From an uncultured Nostocoides sp. (GTDB taxonomy: Bacteria; Actinomycetota; Actinomycetes; Actinomycetales; Dermatophilaceae): a stretch of DNA of 64,000 nt. Positions within the stretch are counted from its first letter, which is position 1. Each line of letters opens with the position of its first letter. Below, piece after piece: positions 1-8,401 of this stretch. A program made the position numbers and the translations under genes. The stretch spans positions 1 through 64,000 of the forward strand of contig CALMQX010000026.1 in NCBI GenBank assembly GCA_937873315.1. Direction: 5' to 3'. Below the pieces are notes generated by a model. That model did no database searches and was not told the origin of the DNA. It was given only the letters and a program-made list of their open reading frames with translations.

Positions 1-54
1 GCCGCCCGCTGGACGAGCGGCCCCAACGTTGCATCCGTTGAATATGGCTCGCTT

Positions 55-3006
55 TTAGCTGCAGCCGGAGGTGCTTCCGCAGCCCTCGCAGACATAACAC
101 GAGCCGGCGGGACGCATCTTGGTGCCACAGGTCATGCACATCGGAGCGTCGGCAGCCTTCTTGTCGCCAAAGCGAGCGAGCAGGTCGGCCGAGGAGTGAA
201 TCTCGGAGGAAACCTCGCGAGCCGATGCCGCGCCCGCACCGGAGTGGATCTGAGAAGCATCAAGCTTGACGGCTTCGTCGGTCGGAGCCGGCGCGGCCTG
301 CTTGGCCTCCGCAGTCTTCTTGGGGGCCTGAGCGCCGATGCCGGTGGAGAGCGACTCGATCTCCTCCTCCAGGGCCTCTTGGTCCTGCGTGTCCATCGGT
401 GCGTAGGAGCCGGTGTCGAGCTGGCGGGCACGCTCTTCGGCGGTGTGAATGCCGTAGAAGGACCGGGTGTCGAAGTCGACATAGTCCAGCGCCAGGCGAC
501 GGAAGACGTAGTCCATGAGGGACTGGGCCATCCGCACGTCCGGGTCGTCGGTCATGCCAGCAGGCTCAAAGCGCATGTTGGTGAACTTCTCGACAAAGGT
601 CTCCAGCGGCACGCCGTACTGCAAGGCCACCGAGGTGACGATCGAGAAGGCGTCCATGACGCCTGCCAGGGTCGACCCCTGCTTGCCGAACTTGAGGAAG
701 ACCTCGCCCAGGCGCCCATCGTCGTAGGTGCCGGCAGTGAGGTAACCCTCGGCGCCGCCCACCGTGAACGAGGTGGTCTGCGAGACCCGGCGCTTGGGCA
801 GCCGCTCGCGGGTGGGCCGGTAGACGACCTTTTCGACCACCTTGGCGTCCGCCGCAGCGCTGACCTTGTCCGCGGCCGCGTCCTTGGCGGTGGAACCACC
901 ATCGGAGAGCGGCTGACCGACCTTGCAGTTGTCGCGATAGACCGCGAGAGCCTTCAGGCCCAACTTCCAGCCCTGAACGTAGACGTCCTCGATCTCCTCG
1001 ACGGACGCGCTCTCCGGCAGGTTCACCGTCTTGGAGATCGCACCCGAGAGGAAGGGCTGGACCGCGGCCATCATCCGCACGTGGCCCATCGGCGAGATCG
1101 CCCGGGCACCCATCGCGGTGTCGAAGATCTCGTAGTGCTCCGGCTTGAGGCCGGGAGCGTCCACGACGTGACCCTTGTCGGCGATGTACTCGACGATCGC
1201 CTCGACGGTCTCCTCGGTGTAGCCCAGCTTGCGCAGAGCGCGCGGGATGGTGAGGTTGACGATCTGCATCGAGCCGCCACCGACCAGCTTCTTGAACTTC
1301 ACCAGCGAGAAGTCCGGCTCGATGCCGGTGGTGTCGCAGTCCATCATGAAGCCGATGGTCCCGGTCGGCGCGAGCACCGAGGCCTGCGCGTTGCGGTAGC
1401 CATTCTTCTCGCCGAGGGTCACCACGTCATTCCAGGCCTTGCTGGCCTCGCGGTGAATGTCCTTGTCCATGGTCGTCACGGTCCGGATCGCGTCATTCGC
1501 GGCGGCGTGCTTGCGCATGACGCGCTTGTGCGCATCGGCGTTGCGGGCGTACCCGGCATACGGGCCGACGATCCCGGCCAACTCGGCGGAGCGACGGTAG
1601 GCCGCACCGGTGAGCAGGCTGGTGATCGTCGCGGCCAGTGCGCGACCTCCATCGGAGTCGTAGCCATGGCCGGTGGCCATCAGCAGGGCGCCGAGGTTGG
1701 CGTACCCGATGCCGAGCTGGCGGTAGTCGATGGTGGTCTTGCCAATCGACTCGGTCGGGAAATCGGCGAAGCAGATCGAGATGTCCATCGCCGTGATGAC
1801 CAGCTCGACGACCTTGGCGAAGGTCACGGCGTCGAAGGTGTCGTCTTCGCGCAGGAACTTCAGCAGGTTCAGGCTGGCCAGGTTGCACGAGGAGTTGTCC
1901 AGCGACATGTACTCCGAGCACGGGTTGGACGCGGTGATCCGGCCGGTCTCGGGGTTGGTGTGCCAGTCGTTGATCGTGTCGTCGTACTGGATGCCCGGGT
2001 CCGCGCACTCCCAGGCCGCGGTGGCGATCTTGCCCATGAGCTCACGGGCGTCGACGGTCTCGATGACGCTGCCGTCCTTGCGCGAGCGCAGGCCGAACTC
2101 CTTGCCCTCCTCGACTGCACGCATGAACTCGTCGGTCACGCGGACCGAGTTGTTGGCGTTCTGGTACTGGACGCTGACGATGTCCTTGCCGCCAAGGTCC
2201 ATGTCGAAGCCGGCATCGCGCAGCGCGCGGATCTTGTCCTCCTCGCGCGCCTTGGTCTCGACGAACTCCTCAATGTCGGGGTGGTCGACATCGAGCACGA
2301 CCATCTTGGCCGCTCGGCGGGTGGCGCCACCGGACTTGATCGTGCCGGCCGAGGCATCCGCGCCGCGCATGAAGGACACCGGCCCGCTGGCCGTCCCACC
2401 GGACGACAACAACTCCTTGGACGAACGGATACGGGAGAGGTTCAAGCCGGCGCCGGAGCCGCCCTTGAAGATGAAGCCCTCCTCCTTGTACCAGTTCAGG
2501 ATGCTGTCCATCGAGTCATCGACGGAGAGGATGAAGCACGCCGAGACCTGCTGCGGGCTGGGCGTGCCCACGTTGAACCACACCGGAGAGTTGAACGAGA
2601 AGACCTGGTGCAAGAGCGCGTAGGTGAGCTCGTGCTCAAAGATCTCGGCGTCCTCATCGGAACCGAAGTAGCTGTAATCCTTGCCCGCCTTGACATAGGT
2701 GAGGACGACGCGGTCGATCAGTTGACGCAGGCTGAACTCGCGCTCGGGCGTGCCCACAGCCCCACGGAAGTACTTCGTGGTCACGATGGTGCTGGCGTTG
2801 ACCGACCAGAACTCGGGGAACTCCACCCCGCGCTGGTCGAAGATCGTCTCCCCCGTCTTCCAGTTCTGCTGGACAACGTCGCGCTTCTCCCAGGACACCT
2901 CGTCATAGGGGTGCACGCCCGGTGTCGTGAAGATCCGCTCGACCCGGACACCCTTGCCGCGGGGTCCCTTGCGCGCGCCGGAACGTGCGCTCGTGGTCTC
3001 AGTCAT
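55..3006 (-). CDS. nrdJ: Vitamin B12-dependent (class II) ribonucleotide reductase
   Basis: Reduces ribonucleotides to deoxyribonucleotides with adenosylcobalamin as radical source, in the cytosol. The 983-residue protein is of the long NrdJ type. Visible motifs are NSPVWFNVG (about 139-147), a Cys in SACFIL (about 157), NPCSEY (361-366) followed by SSCNLASLN, and APTGTIGFMMDCDTTGIEPDF in the C-terminal half of the barrel. The last 30 residues carry a Cys-rich tail (CMTCGTKM, CYVCEGCG) expected for thiol relay or zinc binding. The ATG at 3006 has GGAGGAG about 12 bases upstream. It lies 105 bases downstream of nrdR on the same strand, so the NrdR boxes ahead of nrdR probably control both. No cobalamin riboswitch was found ahead of it. 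Identification is secure from conserved motifs and length. Confidence 0.97.
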   Translation of the reverse strand: MTETTSARSGARKGPRGKGVRVERIFTTPGVHPYDEVSWEKRDVVQQNWKTGETIFDQRGVEFPEFWSVNASTIVTTKYFRGAVGTPEREFSLRQLIDRVVLTYVKAGKDYSYFGSDEDAEIFEHELTYALLHQVFSFNSPVWFNVGTPSPQQVSACFILSVDDSMDSILNWYKEEGFIFKGGSGAGLNLSRIRSSKELLSSGGTASGPVSFMRGADASAGTIKSGGATRRAAKMVVLDVDHPDIEEFVETKAREEDKIRALRDAGFDMDLGGKDIVSVQYQNANNSVRVTDEFMRAVEEGKEFGLRSRKDGSVIETVDARELMGKIATAAWECADPGIQYDDTINDWHTNPETGRITASNPCSEYMSLDNSSCNLASLNLLKFLREDDTFDAVTFAKVVELVITAMDISICFADFPTESIGKTTIDYRQLGIGYANLGALLMATGHGYDSDGGRALAATITSLLTGAAYRRSAELAGIVGPYAGYARNADAHKRVMRKHAAANDAIRTVTTMDKDIHREASKAWNDVVTLGEKNGYRNAQASVLAPTGTIGFMMDCDTTGIEPDFSLVKFKKLVGGGSMQIVNLTIPRALRKLGYTEETVEAIVEYIADKGHVVDAPGLKPEHYEIFDTAMGARAISPMGHVRMMAAVQPFLSGAISKTVNLPESASVEEIEDVYVQGWKLGLKALAVYRDNCKVGQPLSDGGSTAKDAAADKVSAAADAKVVEKVVYRPTRERLPKRRVSQTTSFTVGGAEGYLTAGTYDDGRLGEVFLKFGKQGSTLAGVMDAFSIVTSVALQYGVPLETFVEKFTNMRFEPAGMTDDPDVRMAQSLMDYVFRRLALDYVDFDTRSFYGIHTAEERARQLDTGSYAPMDTQDQEALEEEIESLSTGIGAQAPKKTAEAKQAAPAPTDEAVKLDASQIHSGAGAASAREVSSEIHSSADLLARFGDKKAADAPMCMTCGTKMRPAGSCYVCEGCGSTSGCS

Positions 3007-3097
3007 CTGGTCGTCCTCTCTCCTCCGGCGAAAGCCGGGTCATGCATCAACAACTGGCGGGTGATCTAGGTGTAGCAAGAGCCACTGACAGTGGCCC

Positions 3098-3135
3098 GGT
3101 ATGCCGCTCGGCTACGTCGGCGCGAGCGGCATACC
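3098..3135. repeat. Perfect 13-bp inverted repeat over the nrdR stop
   Basis: Arms at 3098-3110 and 3123-3135 are perfect complements, with a 12-base loop that contains the nrdR stop codon. Each arm contains one GTATGCCG octamer. The nrdR side of the hairpin encodes its last residues (GMPLAPT). The hairpin sits between nrdR and nrdJ and could attenuate transcription or stabilise the upstream message. A second small hairpin (arms 3081-3086 and 3090-3095) follows toward nrdJ. No T-tract follows. Confidence 0.75.
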
Positions 3136-3627
3136 GTGGTCGTGGATCGCCGTGCGAGGGGTGGGCTCGGTGGCCGTGGCCTCCCGCTCGGCGCGGATCA
3201 GGGTGATGGCGGACTCGAAGTCCTCCAGCGAATCAAAGGCTTGGTAGACGCTGGCGAAGCGCAGGTAGGCGACCTCGTCTAGCTCGCGAAGGGGCTCCAG
3301 AACCGCCAGGCCAACCTCATGCGCGTCAATTTCGGCGCTCCCCTGGGCGCGCACACTCTCCTCGACCTGCTGCGCGAGGCGAGCCAGATCGTCCTCGGTG
3401 ACCGGCCGACCCTGACACGCCTTGCGGACGCCCGAGAGCACCTTGGCCCGGCTGAACGGCTCGGTCGTACCCGAACGCTTGACCACCGACAGGCTGGCTG
3501 TCTCGACAGTGGTGAACCGGCGACCACATTGCGGGCATTGGCGGCGGCGGCGGATGTTCGCGCCGTCGTCCGTGGCCCGCGAATCAATGACCCGGGAGTC
3601 ACTGTGACGGCAGAAGGGGCAGTGCAC
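3112..3627 (-). CDS. nrdR: Transcriptional repressor NrdR
   Basis: Nucleotide-sensing repressor of ribonucleotide reductase genes. The 171-residue protein opens with VHCPFCRH, and a zinc ribbon is formed by Cys3, Cys6, Cys31 and Cys34 ([10 protein letters not shown]). An ATP-cone follows at about 46-136 ([24 protein letters not shown]). I chose the GTG at 3627 rather than the longer reading because it gives the family's standard N terminus and has AAAGGAG about 6 bases upstream (3633-3639). It is followed on the same strand by nrdJ. The paired NrdR boxes at 3722-3769 predict autoregulation. Synteny with lexA and a LysM gene matches the M. tuberculosis Rv2718c-Rv2720 order. Confidence 0.96.
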   Translation of the reverse strand: MHCPFCRHSDSRVIDSRATDDGANIRRRRQCPQCGRRFTTVETASLSVVKRSGTTEPFSRAKVLSGVRKACQGRPVTEDDLARLAQQVEESVRAQGSAEIDAHEVGLAVLEPLRELDEVAYLRFASVYQAFDSLEDFESAITLIRAEREATATEPTPRTAIHDHGMPLAPT

Positions 3628-3721
3628 GGCGACTCCTTTCGCATGGGCGCGGGCCGTCAGGCCTGTGGACGAATCGGGGGATAAACCTGGGGATGATCTG
3701 TGGGTAACCCCCTCCGCATGT

Positions 3722-3769
3722 TGACTACATGTGGACAAACTACATTGGTGTAACCACTAGATGTAGTGT
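3722..3769 (-). promoter_or_regulatory. Tandem NrdR boxes ahead of nrdR-nrdJ
   Basis: Read on the minus strand, 3754-3769 is ACACTACATCTAGTGG, a close match to the NrdR consensus acaCwAtATwTwGtgt. A weaker copy lies at 3722-3737 (core CTACATGTGG on the plus strand). The two sites are 32 bp apart, about three helical turns, the spacing known for NrdR box pairs. They lie 95-142 bases upstream of the chosen nrdR start. Confidence 0.8.
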
Positions 3770-3876
3770 CCATCTAAGCCCAGGAGCGGGCAGCATGCAA
3801 GCGACATGACGAAACTCGCGGACATATTTTTCGGACGGCCAGCCACTCCGGGGTTGGCACCTGCGGGGGCGGGAAA

Positions 3877-3915
3877 GCGTATGCCGCCCACCCCGCTCCG
3901 GTGGACGGCATACGC
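3877..3915 (-). terminator. Hairpin built from two inverted GTATGCCG octamers
   Basis: Arms 3877-3892 and 3900-3915 pair over 16 bp with one mismatch around a 7-base loop. Each arm contains GTATGCCG. On the minus strand the stem is followed by TTTC, and it lies 74 bases after the stop of the small gene ending at 3989, so a terminator role for that transcript is likely. The arrangement resembles inverted uptake-sequence pairs that act as terminators in Neisseria. No other feature was seen between 3628 and 3988 apart from the NrdR boxes. Confidence 0.65.
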
Positions 3916-3988
3916 GTTGCGTTCTGGTCGGCTCCGACCAGAGACCTCTACCCCGATCGGCCTCAGGGGCCGACGACCGCGAGGGAGC

Positions 3989-4177
3989 CTAGTCTCCGGG
4001 CATATGCGACTGATGCACTAAGGCGGCGGTAAGCGCCCAATGCCAGTCTGTGCCCGATGAGCCGCTCCGACCGCCAGCTCCGCAGCCGCAACTCCACTGC
4101 CATCGGCCCAGGGCATCATGCCCCACCAGCGGATGGTGTGAGCGCCGGGCCGTCCGGCGTCGGTGAGCGATCCTCAT
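3989..4177 (-). CDS. Small Trp/Cys-containing protein, 62 residues (tentative)
   Basis: A short reading frame in an otherwise gene-free 735-base gap. The C-terminal half contains GRWQWSCGCGAGG and WHWALTAALVHQS. Closely spaced Trp residues, a Cys-x-Cys pair and a helical ALVHQS end look like selected protein sequence rather than antisense noise. No good ribosome site precedes the ATG at 4177, and a downstream GTG (giving VGHDALGRWQW) is an alternative start. A strong hairpin 74 bases past the stop (3877-3915) and another upstream (4279-4314) would make it a separate transcription unit. I cannot assign a function. The frame continues open upstream to 4873, antisense to no known gene but overlapping the LysM gene, so the longer form is not credible. 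Confidence 0.4.
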   Translation of the reverse strand: MRIAHRRRTARRSHHPLVGHDALGRWQWSCGCGAGGRSGSSGTDWHWALTAALVHQSHMPGD

Positions 4178-4278
4178 GGCAGTCAGGATGTCTGGATCAG
4201 TGCACTGATACCGGCAAAACGGGCGTGGATCACCTGCCCAACCGGCAGAAGTGCCCAAACGGATGATCACCGCATGCA

Positions 4279-4314
4279 CGAAGGGCGCCTCACCAGAGTG
4301 TGAGGCGCCCTTCG
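4279..4314 (-). terminator. Perfect 15-bp stem after the LysM gene
   Basis: Arms 4279-4293 and 4300-4314 are perfect complements around a 6-base loop (CAGAGT). It lies 48 bases past the stop of the LysM gene. There is no T-tract, which is common for terminators of high-GC actinobacteria. Confidence 0.7.
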
Positions 4315-4362
4315 GCGTCCGCGAGGCAGGGTCGGGTCGAGGGACCGCTACCGCGGGGGTAT

Positions 4363-4719
4363 CTAGTGAGCCGGGATGATCAACTCTGTGCCGGCGCTCA
4401 CGCCAGAGCCGTCCAGACCGTTGGCCTGCTGAATAAGGATCACGGCATCGCGCACAGGCAAGTCGGGCAACTCGGCCGCCGCGATGTGGCTGAGCGTCTG
4501 CCCCGGGTGGACAGAGACCACGCGACTCTCTTGCGTCCCGGCGCCCGCCTGGGTGCCACCCCACAGGATGACCGCCGCCAACACAGCCGCCCAGCCGGCG
4601 AGGGCACGACGGCTCAGGTGCATCCGTGCGCTGTCGGCGCGACCGCCCTGGACCAGTCGCAACTGCGGACGGGTCACGGTTGCCACGGTGTCCTGCGGAT
4701 CCCAGACGATGGCGCTCAT
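4363..4719 (-). CDS. LysM membrane protein, probable SOS-induced division inhibitor
   Basis: The 118-residue protein has a basic N-terminal tail, one membrane segment at about 38-57 (RALAGWAAVLAAVILWGGTQ) and an extracytoplasmic LysM domain at about 68-116 (SVHPGQTLSHIAAAELP through GTELIIPAH). The same architecture and position, divergent from lexA and next to nrdR, is found in M. tuberculosis Rv2719c (ChiZ), and resembles YneA of Bacillus and DivS of Corynebacterium, which stop division during DNA damage. The start at 4719 has AGGAG about 5 bases upstream. LexA-like sites at 4742-4757 and 4812-4827 lie just ahead, so SOS control is expected. The exact biochemical activity is inferred only from context. 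Confidence 0.82.
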   Translation of the reverse strand: MSAIVWDPQDTVATVTRPQLRLVQGGRADSARMHLSRRALAGWAAVLAAVILWGGTQAGAGTQESRVVSVHPGQTLSHIAAAELPDLPVRDAVILIQQANGLDGSGVSAGTELIIPAH

Positions 4720-4741
4720 GATGCTCTCCTGACTGCGGTAA

Positions 4742-4757
4742 TCGGACGAATGTACGA
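4742..4757 (-). promoter_or_regulatory. Second candidate LexA site near the LysM gene
   Basis: TCGGACGAATGTACGA matches TCGAAC-N4-GTTCGA with one symmetrical change in each half. Two extra TCGAACA half-sites occur in the minus strand between here and 4812. The cluster is nearer the LysM gene than lexA. Confidence 0.5.
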
Positions 4758-4811
4758 TGGACGTCTGTTCGAATGTATAGCACGGCTGTTCGAATTGGCA
4801 CAAGACACGCC

Positions 4812-4827
4812 TCGAACACATGTTTGA
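4812..4827. promoter_or_regulatory. LexA (SOS) box between lexA and the LysM gene
   Basis: TCGAACACATGTTTGA matches the actinobacterial SOS box TCGAAC-N4-GTTCGA with one mismatch. It lies 93 bases ahead of the lexA start and 92 ahead of the divergent LysM gene start, so one site could control both. Confidence 0.85.
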
Positions 4828-4920
4828 TCTCAGTGCCGAGGATCCGTACTCTGGTGCCATGCCGGGAAGCCAATCAGAGGCCACCGACAGTCCACTCGGA
4901 CCTAGCCCAGCGAGGGAGCT

Positions 4921-5727
4921 ATGAGCCCACGGAAGCCCACCGATCGAGCGAACGCGACCCCGTCGACCTATGGGACCGAGCAGTGGGTCGACCCGCCGGA
5001 CGATGCCGCCGTGACCGCGCTACCCCTACGCGATGACGACAGTTTGCGCACCCCCACGGTCCGGCAGCGCCGCATCCTTGAGGTCATCCGCAACTCCATC
5101 GACCGCCGCGGCTACCCACCGAGCCTGCGCGAGATTGGCGAGGCCGTGGGGCTGACCTCGGCGAGTTCCGTGGCCCACCAGTTGGTCGCCTTGGAGCGCA
5201 AGGGCTTCATCCGACGTGACCCCAAGAGCCCGCGGGCCATGGAGATTCTCTCGCCCGACCGCGCTGAGGGCTCCCCCGGGTACCGCAAGCACCCGGAGCC
5301 GGTCATCCCCGACGATGACATCGACGTGACCGGCATGGGTGATGCGCGTCCAGAGGCGTCCTACGTTCCCGTGCTCGGACGGATCGCCGCAGGCGTGCCG
5401 ATCACCGCCGAGGAAGTCGTCGAGGACGTCTTCCCCCTCCCCCGACAGATTGTCGGAGAGGGACCGCTCTTCTTGCTCAAGGTCGTGGGTGACTCGATGA
5501 TCGACGCGGCCATCTGCGACGGCGACTGGGTCGTGGTGCGGCAGCAGCCGACCGCGGACAATGGCGACATCGTCGCGGCCATGTTGGACAACGAAGCCAC
5601 GGTCAAGACCTTCCGGCGTCGCGACGGCAAGGTGTGGCTGATGCCGCACAACCCGGCATTCGACCCCATTGACGGCGACCACGCCACCATCCTGGGCAAG
5701 GTCACGGCAGTCCTGCGGCGCGTCTGA
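4921..5727 (+). CDS. lexA: SOS repressor LexA
   Basis: Repressor of the DNA damage response that cleaves itself when RecA filaments form. The winged helix lies at about 45-110 ([17 protein letters not shown] ... [16 protein letters not shown]). The cleavage site is Ala157-Gly158 (GRIAAGVP). The catalytic dyad is Ser192 (VVGDSMID) and Lys229 (EATVKTF). It has 268 residues, longer than usual because of a 40-residue polar N-terminal extension. The ATG at 4921 has GAGGGAG just upstream, which supports the long form, as in several actinobacteria. The box at 4812-4827 predicts autorepression. Confidence 0.96.
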   Translation: MSPRKPTDRANATPSTYGTEQWVDPPDDAAVTALPLRDDDSLRTPTVRQRRILEVIRNSIDRRGYPPSLREIGEAVGLTSASSVAHQLVALERKGFIRRDPKSPRAMEILSPDRAEGSPGYRKHPEPVIPDDDIDVTGMGDARPEASYVPVLGRIAAGVPITAEEVVEDVFPLPRQIVGEGPLFLLKVVGDSMIDAAICDGDWVVVRQQPTADNGDIVAAMLDNEATVKTFRRRDGKVWLMPHNPAFDPIDGDHATILGKVTAVLRRV

Positions 5728-5764
5728 GAGTCCGTCGCCGACTGAGCTCAATCGTCAACTGGCC

Positions 5765-6187
5765 TCAGTCGTCCCGGTCGCCAAGCCAGGACAAGGCTCG
5801 CTGGCACGCCGTATCAACGTCCTGGACCAGCCCGGCTTCCTCCCACAACTCCCACCACTCGCCCTCGCGGGAGCGCACCGCCCGGCGCAGTACTTGACGT
5901 GACTTCTCAAGCACTTCTTCGGTCAAGAAGAGGGGTTCCCGGGCCAACCAACCGGGCAGTCCGCTCTCACCCGCAGCCGATTGCGGCTGCAGACTCGCGC
6001 CCACGGCTGCCGCTGCGGCGACGGCTTCACACATTCGAGGGGCGTCCACGAAGCCCTGCGCCAGGAGGACCCCATCGAGCGCCTGCAGAACGCGGTGACC
6101 GCGCTCACCCGCAGGCAGGTCCTGCAGATCATCCAGGAAGTCCATCGCATCGTCGTTCTCGAACGGACCGGTGCCCAGTGCTCCCAT
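5765..6187 (-). CDS. DUF4259 domain protein
   Basis: The 140-residue protein begins MGALGTGPFENDDAMDFLDDL, the hallmark start of the DUF4259 family (G-x-G-x-F-x-N-D-x-A-x-D). The family has no established function. Its start is 11 bases after the stop of the sirtuin gene on the same strand, so the two are probably cotranscribed. The longer open frame to 6490 overlaps the sirtuin and is not used. Confidence 0.82.
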   Translation of the reverse strand: MGALGTGPFENDDAMDFLDDLQDLPAGERGHRVLQALDGVLLAQGFVDAPRMCEAVAAAAAVGASLQPQSAAGESGLPGWLAREPLFLTEEVLEKSRQVLRRAVRSREGEWWELWEEAGLVQDVDTACQRALSWLGDRDD

Positions 6188-6198
6188 GGCCCGAGAGG

Positions 6199-7071
6199 TT
6201 ACTCCCCAAGCGCCACCGCGAGTGCGCTCAGGGTGGGCGCCAATTCGGCGTCGATCCGCACGGTCGCCAGGTCGTCGCCTCGGGTGCTCCCCCGCGTGAC
6301 GATGAGCACGGGAATTCCCTGTGCGCTGGCCCGCCGCACGAAGCGAAACCCGCTCATCACCGCCAACGATGAGCCCAGCACGAGCAGCGCTGGAGCCTGA
6401 TCCGTCAGCGCCATACAGCGATCGACGCGATCCTTGGGCACCGATCCACCGAAGAAGACCACATCTGGCTTGAGACGGTCCTCTCCACATGCGCGGCAGC
6501 GCGGGGTGACGAAGTCCAGGACCGCGCGCTCGGCCAGCAGGACGTCGCCATCCGGGCGAATCTGGCTGCTCACCCGCGAACCATCGCTGGACGCCGACTC
6601 GGCCCGCTCGGCGAAGCCCGGGTTGTCGTCGGTCATCTGCGCCTGGAGCAGGTCTCGGTCAACTCTGGCGCCGCAGGCGAGGCAGGTAACCTCGGCAAGC
6701 GAGCCATGCAATTCGACGACCTTGCGCGACCCCGCTCGTTGGTGCAGACCGTCGACATTCTGAGTGATCACCTCTCCCAGCGCGCCGCTGCGTTGAAGAG
6801 CGGCTACCGCACGATGCCCGGCATTCGGCTCTGCGGCGGCGAAACGCCCCCATCCCACAAAGGACCGCGCCCAATACCGTTGCCTGGCCGACGAGGAGCC
6901 AACGAACTCCCCATGCTGCATCGGTGTCACCCGCCGAGTCCCGTCAGGGCCCCGATAGTCCGGTATGCCGCTGTCTGTCGACATGCCCGCTCCCGTGAGA
7001 ACGAGCGTGCCTGGCGCCTGCTTGAGTATGCCGACCAGGCGTCGAAGTTCGGGCGAAATGGCGTGCGGCAT
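6199..7071 (-). CDS. Sir2-family NAD-dependent protein deacylase
   Basis: Removes acyl groups from lysines using NAD. Motifs in order are [16 protein letters not shown] (about 26-41), TQNVDGLH (103-110), catalytic His122 (ELHGS), and a zinc site of Cys130, Cys133, Cys192 and Cys195. There are 290 residues. The loop between the two Cys pairs is longer than in many sirtuins. The start ATG overlaps a seven-base TATGCCG motif. It is divergent from a LysR gene 24 bases away and followed by the DUF4259 gene. The substrate cannot be told from sequence. Confidence 0.93.
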   Translation of the reverse strand: MPHAISPELRRLVGILKQAPGTLVLTGAGMSTDSGIPDYRGPDGTRRVTPMQHGEFVGSSSARQRYWARSFVGWGRFAAAEPNAGHRAVAALQRSGALGEVITQNVDGLHQRAGSRKVVELHGSLAEVTCLACGARVDRDLLQAQMTDDNPGFAERAESASSDGSRVSSQIRPDGDVLLAERAVLDFVTPRCRACGEDRLKPDVVFFGGSVPKDRVDRCMALTDQAPALLVLGSSLAVMSGFRFVRRASAQGIPVLIVTRGSTRGDDLATVRIDAELAPTLSALAVALGE

Positions 7072-7095
7072 AACCTCACGTTATAGGATGTCGGC

Positions 7096-8034
7096 ATGAT
7101 TGATGCCCCGGCCCTCCGCGTGATTCGGGCGATCGACACTGAGGGCTCCTACACCGCTGCCGCGGCCTGGCTGGGCTACACCCAGCCAGCGATCTCCCAG
7201 ATGGTGCGCCGCTTGGAGCAGCGACTGGGTACCGCGCTGGTCGAGAAGCGCGGTCGCGCCGTGCACTTGACCGAGGCGGGCGTCATCTTGGCTCGGCATG
7301 CGGCCACCGTGCTCGGCGCACTCGATGCCGCCGAGGAGGAGGTCGCCGCGATCGCCGGCCTGCGCTCCGGTCGAGTCCGGCTGATGGCCTTCCCGTCGGC
7401 GTCGGCCACGTTGGTGCCGCGGGCCCTGGCGCTGCTGAAGTCCCGGTTCCCGGATGTGACCATCACGTTCACCGAGGCCGAGCCCCCCGAGAGCCTGGCT
7501 GCCCTGCGCTCGGGTGACTGCGATCTGGCGGTCGCATTTAGCTATGAAGGCACCGATGTGGGCCGAGGCGAAGAATCGCTAGACGGATTCGTCACCACCC
7601 ACCTGCTCGATGACGAGGTTCGACTCGCGGTGAGCAAAGATCACCGCGTGGCTGGCGAGTCACGCGTCGCCCTCAAGGATCTCACCGACGAGACCTGGGT
7701 TGCCGGCTGCCCCCGCTGCCGAGGCCACCTCGTGCACATGTGCCAAGACGCCGGATTCGCCCCGCACGTGGCCTACGAGACGGAGGACTATGTGGCGGTG
7801 ATGGGCCTGGTGAGCGAGAGCCTTGGCGTGGCCCTCATCCCCGATCTGATCCTGCGCACCGTTCATCACGGGCAGGTCGTGGCCTTGCCGATGATTCCGG
7901 CTTCGCGGCGCTCGATCGTGGCCGTGACGACACCGGACCTGATGCGTGTCCCGGCTGTCGCCGCCATGATGGACGCCCTCACGGAGAGTTCGGCTGCCCT
8001 GCCGCAGACCCCGACCTGTACCGCGACCACCTAG
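7096..8034 (+). CDS. LysR-family transcriptional regulator
   Basis: The 312-residue protein has an N-terminal winged helix-turn-helix (about 3-62, TAAAAWLGYTQPAISQMVRRLEQRLG) followed by a periplasmic-binding-like effector domain from about 88 to 295. A CPRC pair near 200 is unusual in this domain and could be structural or redox related. It starts 24 bases from the divergent sirtuin, so control of the sirtuin-DUF4259 pair is plausible but unproven. Effector unknown. Confidence 0.92.
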   Translation: MIDAPALRVIRAIDTEGSYTAAAAWLGYTQPAISQMVRRLEQRLGTALVEKRGRAVHLTEAGVILARHAATVLGALDAAEEEVAAIAGLRSGRVRLMAFPSASATLVPRALALLKSRFPDVTITFTEAEPPESLAALRSGDCDLAVAFSYEGTDVGRGEESLDGFVTTHLLDDEVRLAVSKDHRVAGESRVALKDLTDETWVAGCPRCRGHLVHMCQDAGFAPHVAYETEDYVAVMGLVSESLGVALIPDLILRTVHHGQVVALPMIPASRRSIVAVTTPDLMRVPAVAAMMDALTESSAALPQTPTCTATT

Positions 8035-8040
8035 CCATTC

Positions 8041-8376
8041 TCAGGCCACGTTGGTCACGGTGTGCTTCGCGATGGCCTCGGCAAGTTGGGCGCGGTAGCG
8101 CTCAACATTGGCGAGTTTGACTCCCTCGTAGCCGCGGACTTGGTCCGACTTGCCGCCGCCGTGCTCGATCCCCGCGGCCGCGCACTTCACGGACATGGCC
8201 GCGGACAGGCACAGCGCATCGGCGAGCCCGTCGCGCCAATCGGCATATGCCCACATGCGGCAGCCACCGACGGCTGAGCCGACGCGGGTTGAGTGGACGG
8301 CGACGATCACGGGCACGCCCGAGCGCTCGCCGCGACGGATGATGACGCGCTCGTGGTCGAGGCTGGACGAGGTCAT
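8041..8376 (-). pseudogene. Remnant: Leu/Val dehydrogenase start fused to an unrelated C-terminus
   Basis: Residues 1-76 match the N-terminal part of Glu/Leu/Phe/Val dehydrogenases (VIVAVHSTRVGSAVGGCRMW, then MSVKCAAAGIEHGGGK, which contains the substrate-binding Lys). The similarity stops at about position 8148. The remaining 35 residues (RGYEGVKLANVERYRAQLAEAI) look like the C-terminal end of an indolepyruvate ferredoxin oxidoreductase, which is my recollection of that family. The NAD domain and the rest are missing, so a deletion joining two genes is the simplest reading. The start has AAGGAG upstream, so a 111-residue product could still be made, but a dehydrogenase activity is not possible. 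Confidence 0.72.
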
Positions 8377-8401
8377 GAACGACTCCTTGCGCTCGGAATG
8401 A

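Noticed and set aside
196-3069. 957-codon open frame opposite nrdJ
   Set aside because: It is the antisense shadow of a certain gene in high-GC DNA, with Arg/Gly/Val/Leu-rich low-information sequence and no recognisable domain.
3628-3980. Cobalamin riboswitch ahead of the B12-dependent reductase
   Set aside because: I looked for a B12-box on the minus strand and found none; only NrdR boxes and an octamer hairpin are there.
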